NCBI GenBank assembly: GCA_963826145.1
Contig: CAWGVW010000002.1
Coordinates: forward strand, 930,001 to 994,000
DNA length: 64,000 bases
Reading direction: 5' to 3'
Source of the DNA: JBGPLJ01 sp963826145
GTDB taxonomy: Bacteria; Pseudomonadota; Gammaproteobacteria; Steroidobacterales; Steroidobacteraceae
The position numbers and the translations under genes were made by a program. The first letter of the stretch is position 1. Each line of letters begins with the position of its first letter. The notes beneath the pieces are model-generated. The model had not been told where the DNA came from, did not search any database, and saw only the letters and a list, made by a program, of their open reading frames with translations. Shown here piece by piece: positions 18,971 through 27,972 of this stretch.

Positions 18971-19453
18971 ATGAAGATCGTGAAAGACAAGGTCGTTTCG
19001 CTCCACTACACGTTGCGCAACGACGGCGGCGACACCATCGACAGTTCCACGGGCGGCGAACCGCTCGCCTACATCCAGGGCAGCGGCAGCATCCTGCCGG
19101 CGCTCGAAACTGCGCTCGAAGGCCGCGAGGCCGGCGAGAAATTCGACATTCGCCTGGCCGCGAAAGACGGTTACGGCGAGCACCGGCCGGGACTCGTGCA
19201 GGTCGTTCAGCGCAAGGCGCTCGCGACCATCGGCAAGATCAAGGTAGGCACGCAGTTTCATGCCCAGGCGCCGGGCGGCGCGCGCGTGATGACCATCACG
19301 GCGGTCGAGAAGGAGAGCGTCACGATCGACGGCAATCATCCGCTTGCCGGCATCGACCTCAACTTCAATGTCGAGGTTGTCGGAGTGCGCGAGGCCAGCG
19401 CGGAAGAACTCGCGCACGGACACGTGCACGGCGAGGGCGGGCATCACCACTGA
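18971..19453 (+). CDS. slyD: FKBP-type peptidyl-prolyl isomerase SlyD
   Basis: 160 residues. The FKBP fold is split by the insert-in-flap domain (KDGYGEHRPGLVQVVQRKAL to GKIKVGTQF), which is the SlyD hallmark, and the protein ends in a His-rich tail (HGHVHGEGGHHH) that binds nickel in homologues. It is a cytoplasmic folding helper and metal chaperone. The following inverted repeat with a T-run is a good terminator. Confidence 0.92.
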   Translation: MKIVKDKVVSLHYTLRNDGGDTIDSSTGGEPLAYIQGSGSILPALETALEGREAGEKFDIRLAAKDGYGEHRPGLVQVVQRKALATIGKIKVGTQFHAQAPGGARVMTITAVEKESVTIDGNHPLAGIDLNFNVEVVGVREASAEELAHGHVHGEGGHHH

Positions 19454-19455
19454 AG

Positions 19456-19547
19456 AAAAGGGGACAGAGCCAATTAAGTTTTCTTGCCGAGGCGCGCCAC
19501 CGGGCGCTGCTCGCGGCTAGCAAACTTAATTGGCTCTGTCCCCTTTT
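19456..19547. repeat. Palindromic element, GGGGACAG family, copy 2 (terminator-like)
   Basis: Perfect 26-bp arms (19456-19481 and 19522-19547) with a 40-bp loop; the arm begins AAAAGGGGACAGAGCC. On the plus strand it is followed by a run of T, giving a textbook intrinsic terminator for slyD. It fills the gap to a convergent peptidase gene. Confidence 0.9.
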
Positions 19548-19549
19548 TT

Positions 19550-21214
19550 TTACAGGCCGAGGACTTGCTGGCCCTGTTCGAAGACGATGTCGACGGGGAT
19601 GCTCTTCGAGGTCAGCCGGTCGAGATCGTTCTGCAGTTCGGGGCGCACGACGCCTTCGGTCGTGACAACCTTCGCGGCGGCGGCGTAGTCGCCATTGCCT
19701 TGCAACTGGATGATGCGGCCGGCGAGTGACGTGACGGCCTTCGTCATCTTGTCGGCGTTGATGCGGTAGGTGCCGGTCGCCGCGTCGCGCGTGAACGCGC
19801 CCTGATCTTCGAAATAGTTGAACTCGATCATGTTCGCCTTCCCATGCGCATCGGAGGCGCCGAAGCGCACCGAGCGGATGATGCCTGCGACGAAGCTCAC
19901 GTAGTGATCCATGAGTGTCGTGTCCTTGAGTTCCTTCTTCGCGAGGAGCTTCGTCACGAGATAGAGGCCGAGGATATCGGCCTTGCCTTCCTCGAGCGCC
20001 CCGCCGCTCTCCTTGAGCGCCTCGCGTACCGTGCCCTTGCCGTCGATCGTGTTCTTGATGCCGAGGCCGTGCGCGACTTCGTGGAACATGATGTTCGCGA
20101 AGAACGCGTCGGGATTCACGTTCTTCAGCTGGTCCTTCGCGATGAGCTCGTTCGCGATCGGCTCGAGGATCGTTTCGAACTTCGCGTGAATCGCATTCTT
20201 CAACTGCAGTCGCCGGGTGCCCACCTTGAGGCCGACCTGCTCGTCGTTCGGCAGATTGATGGCTATCGTCTTGGCGCCCGCGTTTGCATCGCCCGCCGCA
20301 TACACGACGTCATAGGCATTGAGGTCGGAGTCCGTGCCCGCCGGCTCCTTCTTATAGGCGTCCGGCACCGGCAGGCCCTTTTGCAGTTCCGGCAGGAACT
20401 GCGCGAAGCGCGCGAGCTTGGCGCTCCAATCCATGTCCTTCACGAGCACGTAGGCTTCGAACGCCGCGCGATAGCCGTAGAGCTGGTCCTCGTAGGTTTC
20501 GATCGGGCCGATGACGAGATCGACCTGGTTCTTCTTCATGTCCATCCAGGCGAAGTCGCTCGACTGGTAGTTGTCGGTTTCGAGGGCAGTGGCGCGTTGC
20601 TCGAGATACTCCGTCTGCCGCGAATCCGTGGCGATCGACGCGGCCTGGCGCAATTCGTGCGCGATCACCTTGAGCTGTCCGGCATAGGCCTTGCTGTACG
20701 GCACGAGCATGAGCTTGCCGGCGGTGTCACGGCGCACGAACGAGTAGAGATCCGTCTTCTTCGGATCGGCGAACGCGTCGAATTCCTCCTTCGTCATGTC
20801 CGCCGGATAGAACTGCGCGCCCGCGGGTTTCGGGCCGACGCCTGCGACGAACGGCTTGTTGCCGTCGATGCGGTCCCAGGGACCGAAGTTGATTTCGACG
20901 AGTCGCTTCAGCACCGGATCGCTGATGCCATCGAGGAGCGGCTTCGGATCGCCATAGGTCTGCTGCCAGTAGATGTCGTTCACAAGCTCGGCGGCGGTCA
21001 TGAAGTGGCCGAGCACACGCTTGTCTTCCGGCGACAGCTTCGAGAGGTCGGTAGTCAGTTTCACCGTCGCGTACTTCGCGACGCGCGACTCAATGGAGTT
21101 GTCGGCGGCCGTGTAGGTCGGTGCCGCGGCGGCAGCCGGTGCGGCGGGTTCATTTTTCTGGCAGGCCGCGAGCGCGATAACAGCCGACAGTACGAGCAGG
21201 CGTGTCCGGTACAT
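19550..21214 (-). CDS. M49-like zinc peptidase lipoprotein (dipeptidyl-peptidase III family)
   Basis: 554 residues with a lipoprotein signal (VIALAACQKN). The zinc motif is HEVAHGLG near residue 378 and the second-ligand region is GGALEEGKADILGLYL some 50 residues later, an arrangement like the M49/Zn-dependent hydrolase group. The classic M49 motif is HEXXGH; here the five-residue HEXXH form is seen. The protein is likely periplasmic and cleaves peptides; the substrate is unknown. Confidence 0.8.
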   Translation of the reverse strand: MYRTRLLVLSAVIALAACQKNEPAAPAAAAAPTYTAADNSIESRVAKYATVKLTTDLSKLSPEDKRVLGHFMTAAELVNDIYWQQTYGDPKPLLDGISDPVLKRLVEINFGPWDRIDGNKPFVAGVGPKPAGAQFYPADMTKEEFDAFADPKKTDLYSFVRRDTAGKLMLVPYSKAYAGQLKVIAHELRQAASIATDSRQTEYLEQRATALETDNYQSSDFAWMDMKKNQVDLVIGPIETYEDQLYGYRAAFEAYVLVKDMDWSAKLARFAQFLPELQKGLPVPDAYKKEPAGTDSDLNAYDVVYAAGDANAGAKTIAINLPNDEQVGLKVGTRRLQLKNAIHAKFETILEPIANELIAKDQLKNVNPDAFFANIMFHEVAHGLGIKNTIDGKGTVREALKESGGALEEGKADILGLYLVTKLLAKKELKDTTLMDHYVSFVAGIIRSVRFGASDAHGKANMIEFNYFEDQGAFTRDAATGTYRINADKMTKAVTSLAGRIIQLQGNGDYAAAAKVVTTEGVVRPELQNDLDRLTSKSIPVDIVFEQGQQVLGL

Positions 21215-21256
21215 GACGCTTCCCCCTTGGCGAAGGGCGTGAAGGATAGGCGCAAG

Positions 21257-21278
21257 AAAGGGGACAGGTCCATTTTCC
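21257..21278. repeat. Half palindromic element, GGGGACAG family
   Basis: A single arm, AAAGGGGACAGGTCCATTTT, lies in the divergent gap between the M49-like gene and ppiC, with no matching inverted arm. It looks like a decayed or half copy of the element seen intact elsewhere in the window. Confidence 0.6.
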
Positions 21279-21300
21279 GCACTGTTACAATCCCGGGCCT

Positions 21301-22113
21301 ATGAAAAAGACACTCCTTGTATTACCTGCCATCGCAGCGCTTGCGCTGCTCGGCGCCTGCGACCCCAAAAAGGATGCGAAGGCCCCATCGGCGGATGCCG
21401 TCGCGGTGGTGAACGGCCATGAAATCACGCGGCCGGTCTGGGACGCATATGTGAAGACGCGCACGGGCCAGGCCGCCAAGGACCTGGGCGCCACCGACAA
21501 GGCGAAGCTCCTCGATGACCTGATCGAGATGGTGCTGATGGCCGATGCGCCGCGCACGGAAGACGCGGCGGCGAAAGTGGCGCTCGATTCGCAGGTTGAA
21601 CTCACCCGGCTCGCGCTCAATGCACAGTCGCAGGCCGATGTGCTGACAAAGGTCGAACCGACCGAGGCCGAGATCAAGGCCGAGTACGAATCGCAGTTGA
21701 AGCTGCTTACCGGCCGCAGCGAATACCTCACGCGGCACATCGTCGTTCAGAGCAGGGAAGAGGCGGATGCGCTCCTCGGGCAACTCAAGAAAGGCGCCGA
21801 TTTCCTGAAGCTCGCCGCCAGCCACTCGACCGATGCGGAAACCAAGGAGGGCGTTGTGTTCTGGGTTGGCACCGGAGCGATGGATCAACCCTTTGCCGAT
21901 GCAGTGCGCTCACTCAAGAAGGGCGATGTGGCGCCGGCGCCCGTGCAATCGCAGTTCGGCTGGCACGTGCTCCGGCTGGAAGATACACGGCCGGTGACGC
22001 CGCCCGACTACGACGGTACGAAGACGCAGATCAAGCAGGCGCTGCAGCAGAAGAAGCTGCGCGCCGCGATCGAAGAATTGAAAAAGACCGCGAAGACGGA
22101 AAAGCGGATCTAG
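21301..22113 (+). CDS. Parvulin-type peptidyl-prolyl isomerase lipoprotein (PpiC/SurA-like)
   Basis: 270 residues with a lipoprotein signal (ALALLGACDPKK). An N-terminal SurA-like helical segment (about 30-125) precedes a rotamase domain (SEYLTRHIVVQSREEAD to QFGWHVLRLED, about 138-235). Parvulins isomerise Xaa-Pro bonds and assist outer-membrane protein folding in the periplasm. A lysine-rich tail ends the protein. The stop overlaps the end of the convergent small gene. Confidence 0.88.
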   Translation: MKKTLLVLPAIAALALLGACDPKKDAKAPSADAVAVVNGHEITRPVWDAYVKTRTGQAAKDLGATDKAKLLDDLIEMVLMADAPRTEDAAAKVALDSQVELTRLALNAQSQADVLTKVEPTEAEIKAEYESQLKLLTGRSEYLTRHIVVQSREEADALLGQLKKGADFLKLAASHSTDAETKEGVVFWVGTGAMDQPFADAVRSLKKGDVAPAPVQSQFGWHVLRLEDTRPVTPPDYDGTKTQIKQALQQKKLRAAIEELKKTAKTEKRI

Positions 22114-22421
22114 GCTCGGCCGACGTTGCGATCGGTGGGGGCGTGGAAGTACTCGCTCTCTTCAGAGTATTGCTGGATCAGCCTCTTGAGCTCGGCCATG
22201 CGGCCTTCCGCCGTGTTGATCGGCAGGCATTCCTCGCAGTTCGGATCGCCGCAGGGCTGGCGCGAGTAGAGCCAGTACTGCAGCGCGCCCGCGAGCAGAC
22301 CATCGGCCACGTCCCAGACGTCGGCCTTCTTGTCTTCGTCGGTGATGTGGTTGCCGAGCTCGACGGCCTTGCCAAAGGCATCGTTGAACACATCCTCGGT
22401 AACATTCTCCGCGTCCGCCAT
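22110..22421 (-). CDS. Small acidic protein with CGDPNCEEC motif
   Basis: 103 residues, cytoplasmic, acidic and helical. The motif CGDPNCEEC could bind a metal. No family is recognised. The gene is downstream of the DUF1501 gene on the same strand but separated from it by a palindromic element, so it may have its own promoter. Confidence 0.6.
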   Translation of the reverse strand: MADAENVTEDVFNDAFGKAVELGNHITDEDKKADVWDVADGLLAGALQYWLYSRQPCGDPNCEECLPINTAEGRMAELKRLIQQYSEESEYFHAPTDRNVGRA

Positions 22422-22465
22422 GGCAGTCGCCCCGGGCTCAAAAGGGGCGCGGATTCTACCTCACA

Positions 22466-22534
22466 GGTACCGGGATTGGATAACTGGGGATTTGTCCCGA
22501 TCACCCAAATCCCCAGTTATCCAATCCCGGTACC
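22466..22534. repeat. Palindromic element, GGTACCGGGATTGG family, copy 2
   Basis: Perfect 29-bp arms (22466-22494 and 22506-22534) with an 11-bp loop; the arm begins GGTACCGGGATTGGATAACT. It ends 3 bp before the stop codon of the DUF1501 gene and lies between two genes on the same strand. Confidence 0.92.
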
Positions 22535-22537
22535 GGT

Positions 22538-23749
22538 TTACGCGCGGATGAGGCCTTCGGAGGGTTTCAGGGCCGCGCTTTCCGGGAAAACGTCGCGGCC
22601 GAGCGCCGCCGGGTCGATGCCGAGGTGCTCGTGCAGCACGCCTTTCACGACCTGGCGCAAGTCCATGGTCGGGCGGAGGTCCCGGCCCTCGTAGAGGTTC
22701 GCGGTCCGCAGGCCCGGCCAGTCGGCGAGCACACGCCCGCCCTTCACCGCGCCGCCGAGAAGCAGGGCGCAAGTCGCCGTGCCGTGATCGGTGCCGCGCG
22801 AGCCGTTGATCTGCACGGTGCGCCCGAATTCCGTCATCACGAGCACCGCGGTCCGGCTCCACACCGGACCGAGCGACGTCTTCAATGCCATCAGCGCACC
22901 GTCGAGCCCGCGCAAGCGAATCGCGAGCGCGCCCTGTGACGTGCCCTCGTTCGCATGTGTGTCCCAGCCCGTGGCGTCGAACACCGCGACGCGCGGCCCA
23001 TTGTCCGCCGCGAGGAGTTTGCCCGCGGTGCCGACGATCTGCTTGAGCCGTGCGAGGTTGTCGCCGCGCCCCGGCTTCAGCGCATCGCCGCCTGCCGCGT
23101 CGCTGTCGACCAGGTCGGCGACATTCATCGCTTCGCTCAGCCGCCCGGAGAGCGCAGTGTCTTCGGAATAGAGATCTGCGAGGCGAGTGAGGAAATCCTG
23201 GCTCGCGTTCGGCAGGATCGAGGGCGCCCAGCTCGCGACCTCCGCGCGACCGCGCAGCACGAGCGGCACGTTCTGTCCGAGCGCGAGGCCGAGCTCGCGC
23301 CGCGCGGGACTCGGCGGCAGCTCGAGCAACGCGCGGTTCAACCAGCCGTCGGCACTGCCGTTCGGCGCGCCCGCGCCGTTCTCGAGCACGTTCTGGCCGT
23401 CGAAGTGCGAGCGCTCGCGATAGGGCGATGCCACCGCGTGCACGATGAGGAGCTCGCCCGACCGATACGATTCGTGCAGGCCGCTCAAGGCGGGATTCAG
23501 TGCGAACAAGCCGTCGAGCGGCAGCGCCGCGTCTTGCGCACCCGCCGTCGTATTGAACGCGAGCGCGCCGCGGACGGACGCATAGCCGGGATCTTTCACC
23601 GGCGGCACGGCGGCGAGACCGTCGAGCGCGCCGCGCAAAATCACGACCACGAGCCGCGACTCGGTTTCCGCCGCGGCGAAGCTCGGCCGCTGCCAGGTCG
23701 TCAACGCGGCCGTGACCGCACCCGCAAGGAAGTGACGTCGGTTCAGCAT
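22538..23749 (-). CDS. DUF1501 family protein with Tat signal
   Basis: 403 residues from the ATG at 23749 (GGAG upstream). The N-terminus LNRRHFLAGAVTAAL is a twin-arginine-type signal. The body has the sulfatase-like/DUF1501 pattern (VVVILRGALDGLAAVPP, VFDATGWDTHANEG, VMTEFGRTVQINGSRGTDHG). It is paired with DUF1800 upstream, as in many bacteria, so the two probably form one exported functional unit of unknown activity. Confidence 0.87.
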   Translation of the reverse strand: MLNRRHFLAGAVTAALTTWQRPSFAAAETESRLVVVILRGALDGLAAVPPVKDPGYASVRGALAFNTTAGAQDAALPLDGLFALNPALSGLHESYRSGELLIVHAVASPYRERSHFDGQNVLENGAGAPNGSADGWLNRALLELPPSPARRELGLALGQNVPLVLRGRAEVASWAPSILPNASQDFLTRLADLYSEDTALSGRLSEAMNVADLVDSDAAGGDALKPGRGDNLARLKQIVGTAGKLLAADNGPRVAVFDATGWDTHANEGTSQGALAIRLRGLDGALMALKTSLGPVWSRTAVLVMTEFGRTVQINGSRGTDHGTATCALLLGGAVKGGRVLADWPGLRTANLYEGRDLRPTMDLRQVVKGVLHEHLGIDPAALGRDVFPESAALKPSEGLIRA

Positions 23750-23751
23750 GG

Positions 23752-25149
23752 CTATCTCCGCTGAAATTCCGGACTCATCAGAAGGAGCGCGAGCGCCTGC
23801 GAATTCGATTCCGCGCGCCCGAGCGCCCGCGCTGTCGCCGGTGACACCGCGTCGCCGAACGCATCGGACGCCACCTGCCGCGCATCGCGGACAGCCGCGG
23901 TGCGGTCTGCGAAAGCGAGCGACCATTCGACGCGCTTCATCAGCGCATCGGCGCCGTCCCAGTCGCGCGAAGTGTCTGGCCAGCCCGCGGGCGAGCCGGG
24001 GCTGTAGGTACGCTGGCCCAGTGTTTCGAATGAGGCGGCGAGCTTGCGGCCTTCCGGCGGCTCGATCGCGAGCGCGCGGAGCGAGGAGACCACGAATTCA
24101 TACGGCGTCTTGTACTTGGCGGGCGCAGGATTCCAGGCAGCGTCCTCAGCGATCAGCGCCGCGTAGACCCTCTTCAGATTGCCGTCGCTCGCGGTATAGG
24201 CCTTCGCAATCCGCTCGACACTCTCCGGCGGTGGATCGTCCGCAATGAAATGGCGCGCGAGCTTCTTCGCGAGATGGCGTGCGGTCGACGGATGGCGCGC
24301 GAGGTCCCGCAGAACCGCCTCGCCCTGTGACTCACCGGACTCCTTATAAGAGGTGCCGAGCACGGTGTGCGTGCCCGGCTCATGTGCGTTGTCGCGGAAG
24401 TACCAGGCGCCGGGCTTGCCTGCCGCGAGCCGCCCTTCGCCGCCGCCAACGGACCAGCCGGTGAGCACCTTCGCGAAATTCGTGACGTCGGCCTGGCTGT
24501 AACCGCCGTCGACGCCGAGTGTGTGCAGCTCCAGGATCTCGCGGCCGAGGTTCTCGTTGATGTCGATTTTGCGATTCGCGGCGCGCTGCCGCCGGCGCGC
24601 GAACGCGGCGAGCTTCGAGTTCGGGCCGACGGAGAGCTCATTGTCAAGGTAAGTGATCATCGCCGGGTGCTGTTCCACTGCGAGCAGCAGATCGACGAAG
24701 CGCCCGGTCACGTGCGGGCGGATAGCTTCGTTCTCAAAGGAGCCCGCGATGCCGCTCACCACCGGCTTGTCGACGGACACCGCGAAGTGGTTCGTCCAGA
24801 ACCACACGAGCCGCTCGCGAAACGGCAGCTCGGTCGTTGCGGCAATCTGTGTGCGCGCTTCGACCTGTGCGAGATAGTGCGGCAGGATCTCTTCGCGAAT
24901 CGTGCTCACGACCTGCTTGACCGGGTCGTCCCCGTCCTTCTTCGCGTCGCGCCGCTCCTTGCGGGCCTTGACGTAGGCGGCGAGGATCGTCGCCGAATCG
25001 GCGAGCTTGGCGGTCTCGGGTGGCGTTTTGTAGGAGACAGCCACCTGGTGTTCGAGCCAGCCGCGCGCATCGCCGATCCTGGCGAGCTCGCCGGGACGGA
25101 CGCCAAGGCCAAAGCGTTCGGCGGCAATAAGGGCGGTTGACTTAACCAT
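23752..25149 (-). CDS. DUF1800 family protein
   Basis: 465 residues. Typical DUF1800 phrases are AAERFGLGVRPGEL at the start, RLVWFWTNHFAVS, NENLGREILELHTLGVDGGYSQADV and LARHFIADDPP. No clear signal peptide is visible, though partners are usually exported. The start of the DUF1501 gene follows 2 bp after its stop, so they are one operon. Confidence 0.87.
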   Translation of the reverse strand: MVKSTALIAAERFGLGVRPGELARIGDARGWLEHQVAVSYKTPPETAKLADSATILAAYVKARKERRDAKKDGDDPVKQVVSTIREEILPHYLAQVEARTQIAATTELPFRERLVWFWTNHFAVSVDKPVVSGIAGSFENEAIRPHVTGRFVDLLLAVEQHPAMITYLDNELSVGPNSKLAAFARRRQRAANRKIDINENLGREILELHTLGVDGGYSQADVTNFAKVLTGWSVGGGEGRLAAGKPGAWYFRDNAHEPGTHTVLGTSYKESGESQGEAVLRDLARHPSTARHLAKKLARHFIADDPPPESVERIAKAYTASDGNLKRVYAALIAEDAAWNPAPAKYKTPYEFVVSSLRALAIEPPEGRKLAASFETLGQRTYSPGSPAGWPDTSRDWDGADALMKRVEWSLAFADRTAAVRDARQVASDAFGDAVSPATARALGRAESNSQALALLLMSPEFQRR

Positions 25150-25292
25150 GGCTCCTGACGTGGCTTCTCCGCGACGGTCTCAGCTGCAACGCCGGTCGGC
25201 CGGGGCCGTTGACAGCCCGGGCGCCGGTGGATCGCCATTGGCACGCGACCGAGGCATCATAGGCACGTCCACCAGTTCGAGGATGAATCCCG

Positions 25293-27269
25293 ATGCGAAC
25301 CTTGCGCGTCCTGACGGCCTTTGCCGTTCTCTTCCTTGCCGCCTGCGGCGAGGCACCCAAGCCTGCGGCGCCTGCCGCACCGGCGGCGGGCGATGCCGAT
25401 TTCGCGCGCCTCGAGCGGGAGTACGTCGTCTTCTTCCTCGGCCGAAACCCGGTCGTTGCGACCTATCTCGGCGGCTCGGCGCTCGATGCGAAGCTAAGCA
25501 CGGTGGACAGCCTGCTGCGCGACTATTCGGAAGACGGGCTCGCCGACGAGGACCTGCAGCTCGAGGAGCTTCTCAAGCAATTCGAGGTGGTGGACGTCAG
25601 CAAGCTCTCGCCGCGCCGGCGTATCGATCGTGACGTGGCGCTCGCGCAGATCCGCTTCCTGCTGCATCAGCATAAGGATCGCAAGTACCAGCAGCGTTCG
25701 ATCGACAGCTACGTCGATGAGCCGTTCCGCGGCGTCGATTTCGAGTTGCAGGGGCTCGATCGCCGCGACGACGGTTCCTACGGCTATTCGCAGGACTGGG
25801 CCCGGATAGAGGAGCGCATCGAAGGCGTCGCGCAATACCTGATCAACGCGCGGCGCCAGCTCGAAGCGGGCATCAAGGCCGGCAATACGCCGGACTGGCG
25901 GCTGGTCCTCGCGTACGGCATCAAGTCCGCGCGCGCCGACGCTGAATATTTCCAGAACGAATTTCCGGCGATTGCGCGGGAACGCATGGGCGGCCAGAAC
26001 CGCGACACGCGCTTCGCGAAGATCCAGGGTGCAAGCCACGGCGCCGCCGAAAGCTACCGGCAGTTCGCGGACTGGGTTGCGCACGCCTATCTCGCGAACC
26101 CGAAGGGCACGGGCGTTGCTGCGATGAAGTCCACGTTCCGCGCCGACCGCTACGTGTTCGGCGAAGAGGAATACAACTGGGCGCTCAAGAACAACCTGCG
26201 GCTCGAGAAGACGGCGGCGCAGCTCTATGACGAAGCGTGGCCGGTGGTTGAGGAGACGCAGAAGTCGATGATCGCGCTCGCGACTGACATCGCGAAGGCG
26301 CACGGCTGGCCTACGCCGGAAGGCGGTGCGGTCGTGCGCGTGGTGTACGACGAGCTCAGCAAGGACGCGCCGCAGAGCGATGACGAGATGGTCGAGTGGT
26401 ATCGCGCGACGGGCGCGCGCATCGTGCAGTATGCACGCGACACCGATCTCTTCGATGTGCCGAAGGAGTACAAGCTCGATGTGACCGTGACGCCGCCGGC
26501 GCTGCGCTCATCCATCGATGGCGCGGCGTATTACACCGCGCCGCCGTTCAAGACGGGTGGCATCGGCAAGTTCTACGTCACACCGACCGACAACGATCCC
26601 GCGAAGCTGCACGAGGAGCACTACCGCGCGAAGATCGCGGACCTTGCCGCGCACGAGGGCTTTCCGGGCCACGACTGGCACTTCCGCGTGATGACGCAGA
26701 ACCGCGAGGAGATCTCGCTCGTGCGCTGGCTCACGCCGGGCGCCGTCGAGGATTCTTCGTCGATGTGGTCGGATTCGATGGCGGCGGAGGGCTGGGCGCT
26801 TTATTCCGAGGCGCTGCTCGCGGAGCCGCAGCCGAAAGCGAAGAACGGGTTCTACACGCCGGAAGAGCATCTGCTTCAGTTGCGCGGCAAGCTGTATCGC
26901 GATCTACGCGTGCGGCTGGACACGGGTCTTCACACGGGCAAGCTCACGATTGCTGACGCGGTCGATCTTTACTCGCAGGTGGTCGACTTCCTGCCGGGCT
27001 CCTGCCATGACGCGGCGGCGCTCAAGCAGGATGCGAAGCGCGCGAGCTGTGACGAAGCGGGACGCGCGATCGAGCGCTATTCGCGCTGGCCGACGCAGGC
27101 GATCTGCTATCGGCTCGGCAAGGAGCAGATCCTGGCCCTTCGCAAGCGCGCGCAGGATGAGCTCGGCCCGAAATTCTCGGCGAAGCAGTTCCACGTCGAA
27201 TACATGAAGCAGGGTACGATCGTGCCTTCCTACTTCGGCGACGAACTGATCGCACACCTAAAGCAATGA
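25293..27269 (+). CDS. DUF885 family lipoprotein (putative metallopeptidase)
   Basis: 658 residues with a lipoprotein signal (LFLAACGEAP). The DUF885 family is related to gluzincin-like carboxypeptidases, and the expected zinc motif is present as HEGFPGHDWH near residue 454, with EGWALYSEALL about 45 residues later giving the third ligand. The protein is probably periplasmic. Its last codon overlaps the next gene start (ATGA). Confidence 0.85.
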   Translation: MRTLRVLTAFAVLFLAACGEAPKPAAPAAPAAGDADFARLEREYVVFFLGRNPVVATYLGGSALDAKLSTVDSLLRDYSEDGLADEDLQLEELLKQFEVVDVSKLSPRRRIDRDVALAQIRFLLHQHKDRKYQQRSIDSYVDEPFRGVDFELQGLDRRDDGSYGYSQDWARIEERIEGVAQYLINARRQLEAGIKAGNTPDWRLVLAYGIKSARADAEYFQNEFPAIARERMGGQNRDTRFAKIQGASHGAAESYRQFADWVAHAYLANPKGTGVAAMKSTFRADRYVFGEEEYNWALKNNLRLEKTAAQLYDEAWPVVEETQKSMIALATDIAKAHGWPTPEGGAVVRVVYDELSKDAPQSDDEMVEWYRATGARIVQYARDTDLFDVPKEYKLDVTVTPPALRSSIDGAAYYTAPPFKTGGIGKFYVTPTDNDPAKLHEEHYRAKIADLAAHEGFPGHDWHFRVMTQNREEISLVRWLTPGAVEDSSSMWSDSMAAEGWALYSEALLAEPQPKAKNGFYTPEEHLLQLRGKLYRDLRVRLDTGLHTGKLTIADAVDLYSQVVDFLPGSCHDAAALKQDAKRASCDEAGRAIERYSRWPTQAICYRLGKEQILALRKRAQDELGPKFSAKQFHVEYMKQGTIVPSYFGDELIAHLKQ

Positions 27270-27916
27270 ACAGGTACCGGGATTGGATAACTGAGGATTT
27301 GGCGGGCGCGATTGACCCAAATCCTCAGTTATCCAATCCCGGTACCGACCTTGCGCTGCGGTACTGGCCGGATGCGTTTACGGCGGCGGAGGCTGATCGA
27401 TATTTCGCGACGTTACGGGGCAATCTCGCGTGGCAGAGCGAAGAGGTCGTGATCCTCGGCGAGCGGAGGCGCGTGCCGCGGCTCGTCGCCTGGTACGGCG
27501 AACCGGAGGCGATCTACACCTATTCCGGTGTGCGTCACGAGCCGCTCGCCTTCCCTGCGGATCTTCAGGCGATTCGCACGCGCATCCAGTCACTGAGTGG
27601 CGCGCGATTCAACAGCGCGCTCGCGAATCTCTACCGCGATGGACGTGACGGAATGGGCTGGCACGCCGACAACGAACCGGAACTCGGCCGCAATCCCGTG
27701 ATCGCATCGGTCTCCTTCGGCGCGACGCGGCGCTTCACGCTGCGGCATCGCTGGCGCAAGTCGCTCAAGCAATCCATCGACCTCGACGACGGCAGCCTCC
27801 TCGTGATGGAAGGCCCGACGCAGCACCATTGGCTGCACGCGCTCCCGAAGACCGTGCGCCCGATCGGCGAGCGTCTCAACCTGACGTACCGCTGGATCGG
27901 TACCGGGATTGGATAA
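27266..27916 (+). CDS. AlkB-like 2-oxoglutarate/Fe(II) dioxygenase
   Basis: 216 residues. The AlkB2-like core starts near residue 28 (LRYWPDAFTAAEADRYF). Iron ligands are His and Asp in GMGWHADNEPELG and the His in WLHALPKT, and RLNLTYRW supplies the oxoglutarate arginines. Such enzymes remove methyl groups from alkylated DNA. Residues 3-27 are encoded by one palindromic element and the last five (GTGIG plus stop) by a second, so both ends of the protein were shaped by insertions. Translation may be coupled to the DUF885 gene. A native start further inside is possible. Confidence 0.85.
   Translation: MNRYRDWITEDLAGAIDPNPQLSNPGTDLALRYWPDAFTAAEADRYFATLRGNLAWQSEEVVILGERRRVPRLVAWYGEPEAIYTYSGVRHEPLAFPADLQAIRTRIQSLSGARFNSALANLYRDGRDGMGWHADNEPELGRNPVIASVSFGATRRFTLRHRWRKSLKQSIDLDDGSLLVMEGPTQHHWLHALPKTVRPIGERLNLTYRWIGTGIG
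27273..27346. repeat. Palindromic element, GGTACCGGGATTGG family, copy 3 (in coding start)
   Basis: Perfect 30-bp arms (27273-27302 and 27317-27346) with a 14-bp loop. It begins 4 bp after the AlkB-like ATG and is read through in frame as RYRDWITEDL and then PNPQLSNPGT. Confidence 0.92.
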
Positions 27917-27972
27917 CTGGGACTTTGTGTCGCCGTAGTTCAGCAAAGCCCCAGTTATCCAATCCCGGTACC
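27899..27972. repeat. Palindromic element, GGTACCGGGATTGG family, copy 4 (shared stop codons)
   Basis: 29-bp arms (27899-27927 and 27944-27972) with one mismatch and a 16-bp loop. Both convergent genes read into it, end in the same five residues GTGIG, and stop at the TAA inside GGATAACT of each arm. Confidence 0.92.
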
